Shown here: positions 42,924 through 44,851 of the stretch, piece after piece
How positions within the stretch are numbered: position 1 is the first letter of the stretch
Layout of the letters: each line of letters starts with the position of its first letter
From: Sphingobacterium thalpophilum
Lineage (GTDB): Bacteria > Bacteroidota > Bacteroidia > Chitinophagales > Chitinophagaceae
Direction: 5' to 3'
NCBI GenBank assembly: GCA_945871875.1
Contig: CAMBYC010000005.1
Location: 1-44,851 of the forward strand
Length of the DNA: 44,851 nucleotides
Made by a program: the position numbers and the translations under genes
The notes under the pieces: model-generated
Told to the model about the DNA's origin: nothing
The model's database searches: none
Seen by the model: only the letters and a program-made list of their open reading frames with translations

Positions 42924-44273
42924 TTACACATTTGATAATGGGAACTCAATAATAAATACACTTCCTTTGCCTAGTACGCTTTCCACTTTAATTTTCCCAC
43001 GATGGGCTTCTGTCATAGATTTTACATAACTAAGCCCCAAACCGAAACCTTTAACATTGTGCACATTTCCAGTATGAGCACGGTAAAACTTTTCAAATAT
43101 CCTAGAACTTGTTTCCTTGTTCATTCCGATACCATTGTCAACAATTCGAATAACAATGCTTTTCCCTACATTCTTTGTAGCGATTTCCAAATGTAAGGGC
43201 ACCTCCTCTTTTGAATATTTGATTGCGTTCTCTAAAACGTTTCTTAATAAATTATTGAAATGGATTTCATCACCATTTATAGCATCATTTTTTGCTTCAA
43301 GATCTAATTTCATAGATGCTTGTTTTTCTTGCAATTGCAAGGCAAAACTATCAGATACCGCCTGAAGAATATCATTAACATGCAAAGTTTTTAATTCAAG
43401 CTTAACTTCTTGCCGATCGAGCATAGCTTCTTGCAAGATGCGCTCCACTTGCTTGTTCATTCGCTTATTCTCATCCTTTATAACAGTACTAAAATAATCG
43501 AGCTTTTCATGATTTGAAAAAACCTTTGGATTTTTTATTGCATCAATGGCTAAAGAAATGGTTGCAAGAGGCGTTTTTAACTCATGCGTCATGTTGTTGA
43601 TGAAATCAGACTTTATTTCGCTTAATTTTTTTTGTCGAAGTAAGGTATTAACGGTTAGATAAAATGCAGCAAGGATAATAATTGTGAAAAGAATGGCACC
43701 AAAAACCATCCAACTTAATGAATGATATATGTAACTTCTAAAATTGGTTATCACAAGAATTAGTGTTTCATTTGGAGATATATTTTCAGTTTCGCTTCCT
43801 GAGTATGCATTGATAGGATAATAAAAAATCCAATTGTTTACTGAATCATTAAGTGCTTGATCATATCCCTGCTCAAATCTTGCAGATTGCATTTCATAGC
43901 CAAAATCACTGTTTGCATTAACAACAGCAAACTCAAAATGAGTATTGCGTATCCCAAATTTTTCAAATCCTTTGCGAATCTTTTCTTGAATGCTAATTGT
44001 TGAATAACGCTGTGCTATTGTTGGAGCTCTAAATAAATTAAACAATCGATCTTTCGGCCAGTTGGTCATCATTTTAGGAGAAATTGCAGATGGAAACTTG
44101 CTTTTTTCTTCCTCCAATTCTTCAGTAATTTTTGCAACCGAAACTGTAACATTATTATACAGTTGTTCTTCTTTAATGAGTAATGCGTTTTTAATCCAAG
44201 ACACTTGCAACACTATAATCCCTACCATAGACAAGGAAATCAATATTGTGATAATGGTAAAAATTCTTTTCAT
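42924..44273 (-). CDS. Sensor histidine kinase, membrane-bound
   Basis: The 449-residue protein has an N-terminal membrane helix (about 7-26), an extracytoplasmic sensor region of about 150 residues with no family I recognise, and a second helix (about 185-208). A HisKA domain follows with the phospho-accepting His230 in MTHELKTPLATIS. The ATPase domain has N box NLLRNVLENAIKYS (341-354), G1 DNGIGM (379-384) and G2 KGFGLGLSYV (408-417). No HAMP domain is obvious between helix and HisKA. No response regulator gene is adjacent: the downstream neighbour is the convergent queA, and the 578 bp upstream hold no long reading frame. The cognate regulator must lie elsewhere. Confidence 0.94.
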   Translation of the reverse strand: MKRIFTIITILISLSMVGIIVLQVSWIKNALLIKEEQLYNNVTVSVAKITEELEEEKSKFPSAISPKMMTNWPKDRLFNLFRAPTIAQRYSTISIQEKIRKGFEKFGIRNTHFEFAVVNANSDFGYEMQSARFEQGYDQALNDSVNNWIFYYPINAYSGSETENISPNETLILVITNFRSYIYHSLSWMVFGAILFTIIILAAFYLTVNTLLRQKKLSEIKSDFINNMTHELKTPLATISLAIDAIKNPKVFSNHEKLDYFSTVIKDENKRMNKQVERILQEAMLDRQEVKLELKTLHVNDILQAVSDSFALQLQEKQASMKLDLEAKNDAINGDEIHFNNLLRNVLENAIKYSKEEVPLHLEIATKNVGKSIVIRIVDNGIGMNKETSSRIFEKFYRAHTGNVHNVKGFGLGLSYVKSMTEAHRGKIKVESVLGKGSVFIIEFPLSNV

Positions 44274-44531
44274 AAAATGTAAAAATATAGATTGATTTTC
44301 CTTTTTTAAGAAAAAATTAAAATATTATGAGATATTCAACAAATTTTAACTTAAAGTGCCAAAAAGTATAATAGTATTTAAAGTCAGCTATTTTAAGACG
44401 TTTCTATCCATGTTTTAATGGATAATACTCTATATCGATAACTATTTTGAATAAAGATTTAAAACAAAAATGAAGATATCATTGATTTTTATTAGCTCAA
44501 CAGATACTGGTTCGTGAAACAAAACCCTTAA

Positions 44532-44672
44532 CTATAGGGAAACAGATTTCAATGGTTGCATTGGTTTGAACAGGCTTAGCGGAAAGTTACTAAATTCTTT
44601 GTCGTCTTTTTCGCTCAAGTTTTTGTTGATAAAAACAAAATCTTTATCGTCCATTTTTTTGAAATTTATCAT
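44532..44672 (-). CDS. Small hypothetical protein, possibly a gene remnant
   Basis: A 46-residue frame starts at the ATG at 44672 (a second ATG at 44654 gives 40 residues). The first part, MDDKDFVFINKNLSEKDDKE from the second ATG, is hydrophilic and charged like a real coding sequence, while the last 15 residues (PLSLFKPMQPLKSVSL) look different, as if the frame had been broken. A 21-residue frame (44669-44734) just upstream overlaps it as ATGA. I do not recognise the family; it could be a small antitoxin-like protein or a decayed gene. Confidence 0.35.
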   Translation of the reverse strand: MINFKKMDDKDFVFINKNLSEKDDKEFSNFPLSLFKPMQPLKSVSL

Positions 44673-44784
44673 AGCTTAAAATCTTTGAAATATTTTGTAG
44701 TTAAAATTTGTGCTTCGTTGGTGTCAATAAACATTCTTTCTTACAAGAATACTCAAAAATTAGAGTGGTGAAAATATAATTATT

Positions 44785-44846
44785 ACACGTGTTGAATCCA
44801 TGATTCCCTTCGGATTACACCATTTTGTTTACATTTTACTGTAAAC
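44785..44846. repeat. Group of small inverted repeats near the window end
   Basis: The palindrome ACACGTGT lies at 44785-44792. GTGT and AATCC (44789-44799, with a TG bulge) pair with GGATTACAC at 44812-44820 around a 12-nt loop. GTTTACA (44827-44833) pairs with TGTAAAC (44840-44846) around TTTTAC. No T run follows, so these are not standard terminators. Confidence 0.5.
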
Positions 44847-44851
44847 CTATT

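Larger units (their letters stand above)
44274..44851. other. Gene-poor end region with short frames and hairpins
   Basis: No long reading frame exists here on either strand. It contains a 46-codon frame (44532-44672, minus), a 21-codon frame overlapping it by ATGA (44669-44734, minus) and a group of inverted repeats at 44785-44846. The stretch 44274-44530 is very AT-rich and shows nothing that I recognise. It may be remains of decayed genes. Confidence 0.6.

Noticed and set aside
44789-44820. tRNA-like 3' end (TTGAATCC then GGATTACACCA)
   Set aside because: No anticodon arm, D arm or acceptor 5' strand could be found at the right spacing; it folds better as a simple hairpin.

Overview
The window is AT-rich bacterial chromosome that looks like Bacteroidota, most likely the Chitinophagaceae or relatives. 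The evidence is the presence of Bacteroidota-restricted families (a DUF4293-type tail and a DUF6427-type membrane protein), an FtsZ with a very long C-terminal linker, a MraY with an extra loop, and upstream elements of the form TAnnTTTG, the -7 box of this phylum. I see no phage, insertion sequence, CRISPR array, rRNA or tRNA.

Left part (1-15.3 kb): the 3' end of a DUF4293-like membrane protein and a secreted glycerophosphodiesterase face uvrA. An ECF-type sigma factor follows, with a recognisable promoter and a strong shared terminator. A minus-strand row then runs (in transcription order) from a secreted protein of unknown function through a DUF6427-like membrane protein, purQ and a small DsbD-alpha-like protein to dsbD. 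After that come kup, a secreted sulfatase-modifying-factor-fold protein without catalytic cysteines, and an LD-carboxypeptidase.

Middle part (15.4-25 kb): metG; a 3-hydroxyacyl-CoA dehydrogenase/enoyl-CoA hydratase fusion; a tightly overlapped group of three predicted lipoproteins (YHYH protein, YwqK/MORN-repeat protein, SCO1-like copper protein); an ABC transporter ATPase/permease pair; and a TIGR01777 epimerase. Two intergenic gaps carry related inverted repeats built on AATTAGGAATTAGGA-like units.

Right part (25-41.4 kb): a complete division and cell wall (dcw) cluster on the minus strand, in the order mraZ-rsmH-ftsL-ftsI-murE-mraY-murD-ftsW-murG-murC-ftsQ-ftsA-ftsZ. It covers cytoplasmic UDP-MurNAc-peptide synthesis from MurC to MurE, lipid I and II synthesis (MraY, MurG), septal synthesis (FtsW, FtsI) and divisome scaffolding (FtsZ, FtsA, FtsQ, FtsL). 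Many genes touch or overlap, so coupled expression is likely. Beyond it lie queA and a solitary sensor histidine kinase, then about 580 bp with only short reading frames and hairpins.

The most interesting stretch is the 238-bp divergent gap between mraZ and queA. It holds three 10-bp-phased repeats that match the known MraZ operator, and next to them four DnaA-box-like nonamers within about 90 bp. This could be an autoregulated dcw promoter under additional DnaA control, or a candidate replication origin. The second most interesting locus is the YHYH/YwqK/SCO lipoprotein operon.
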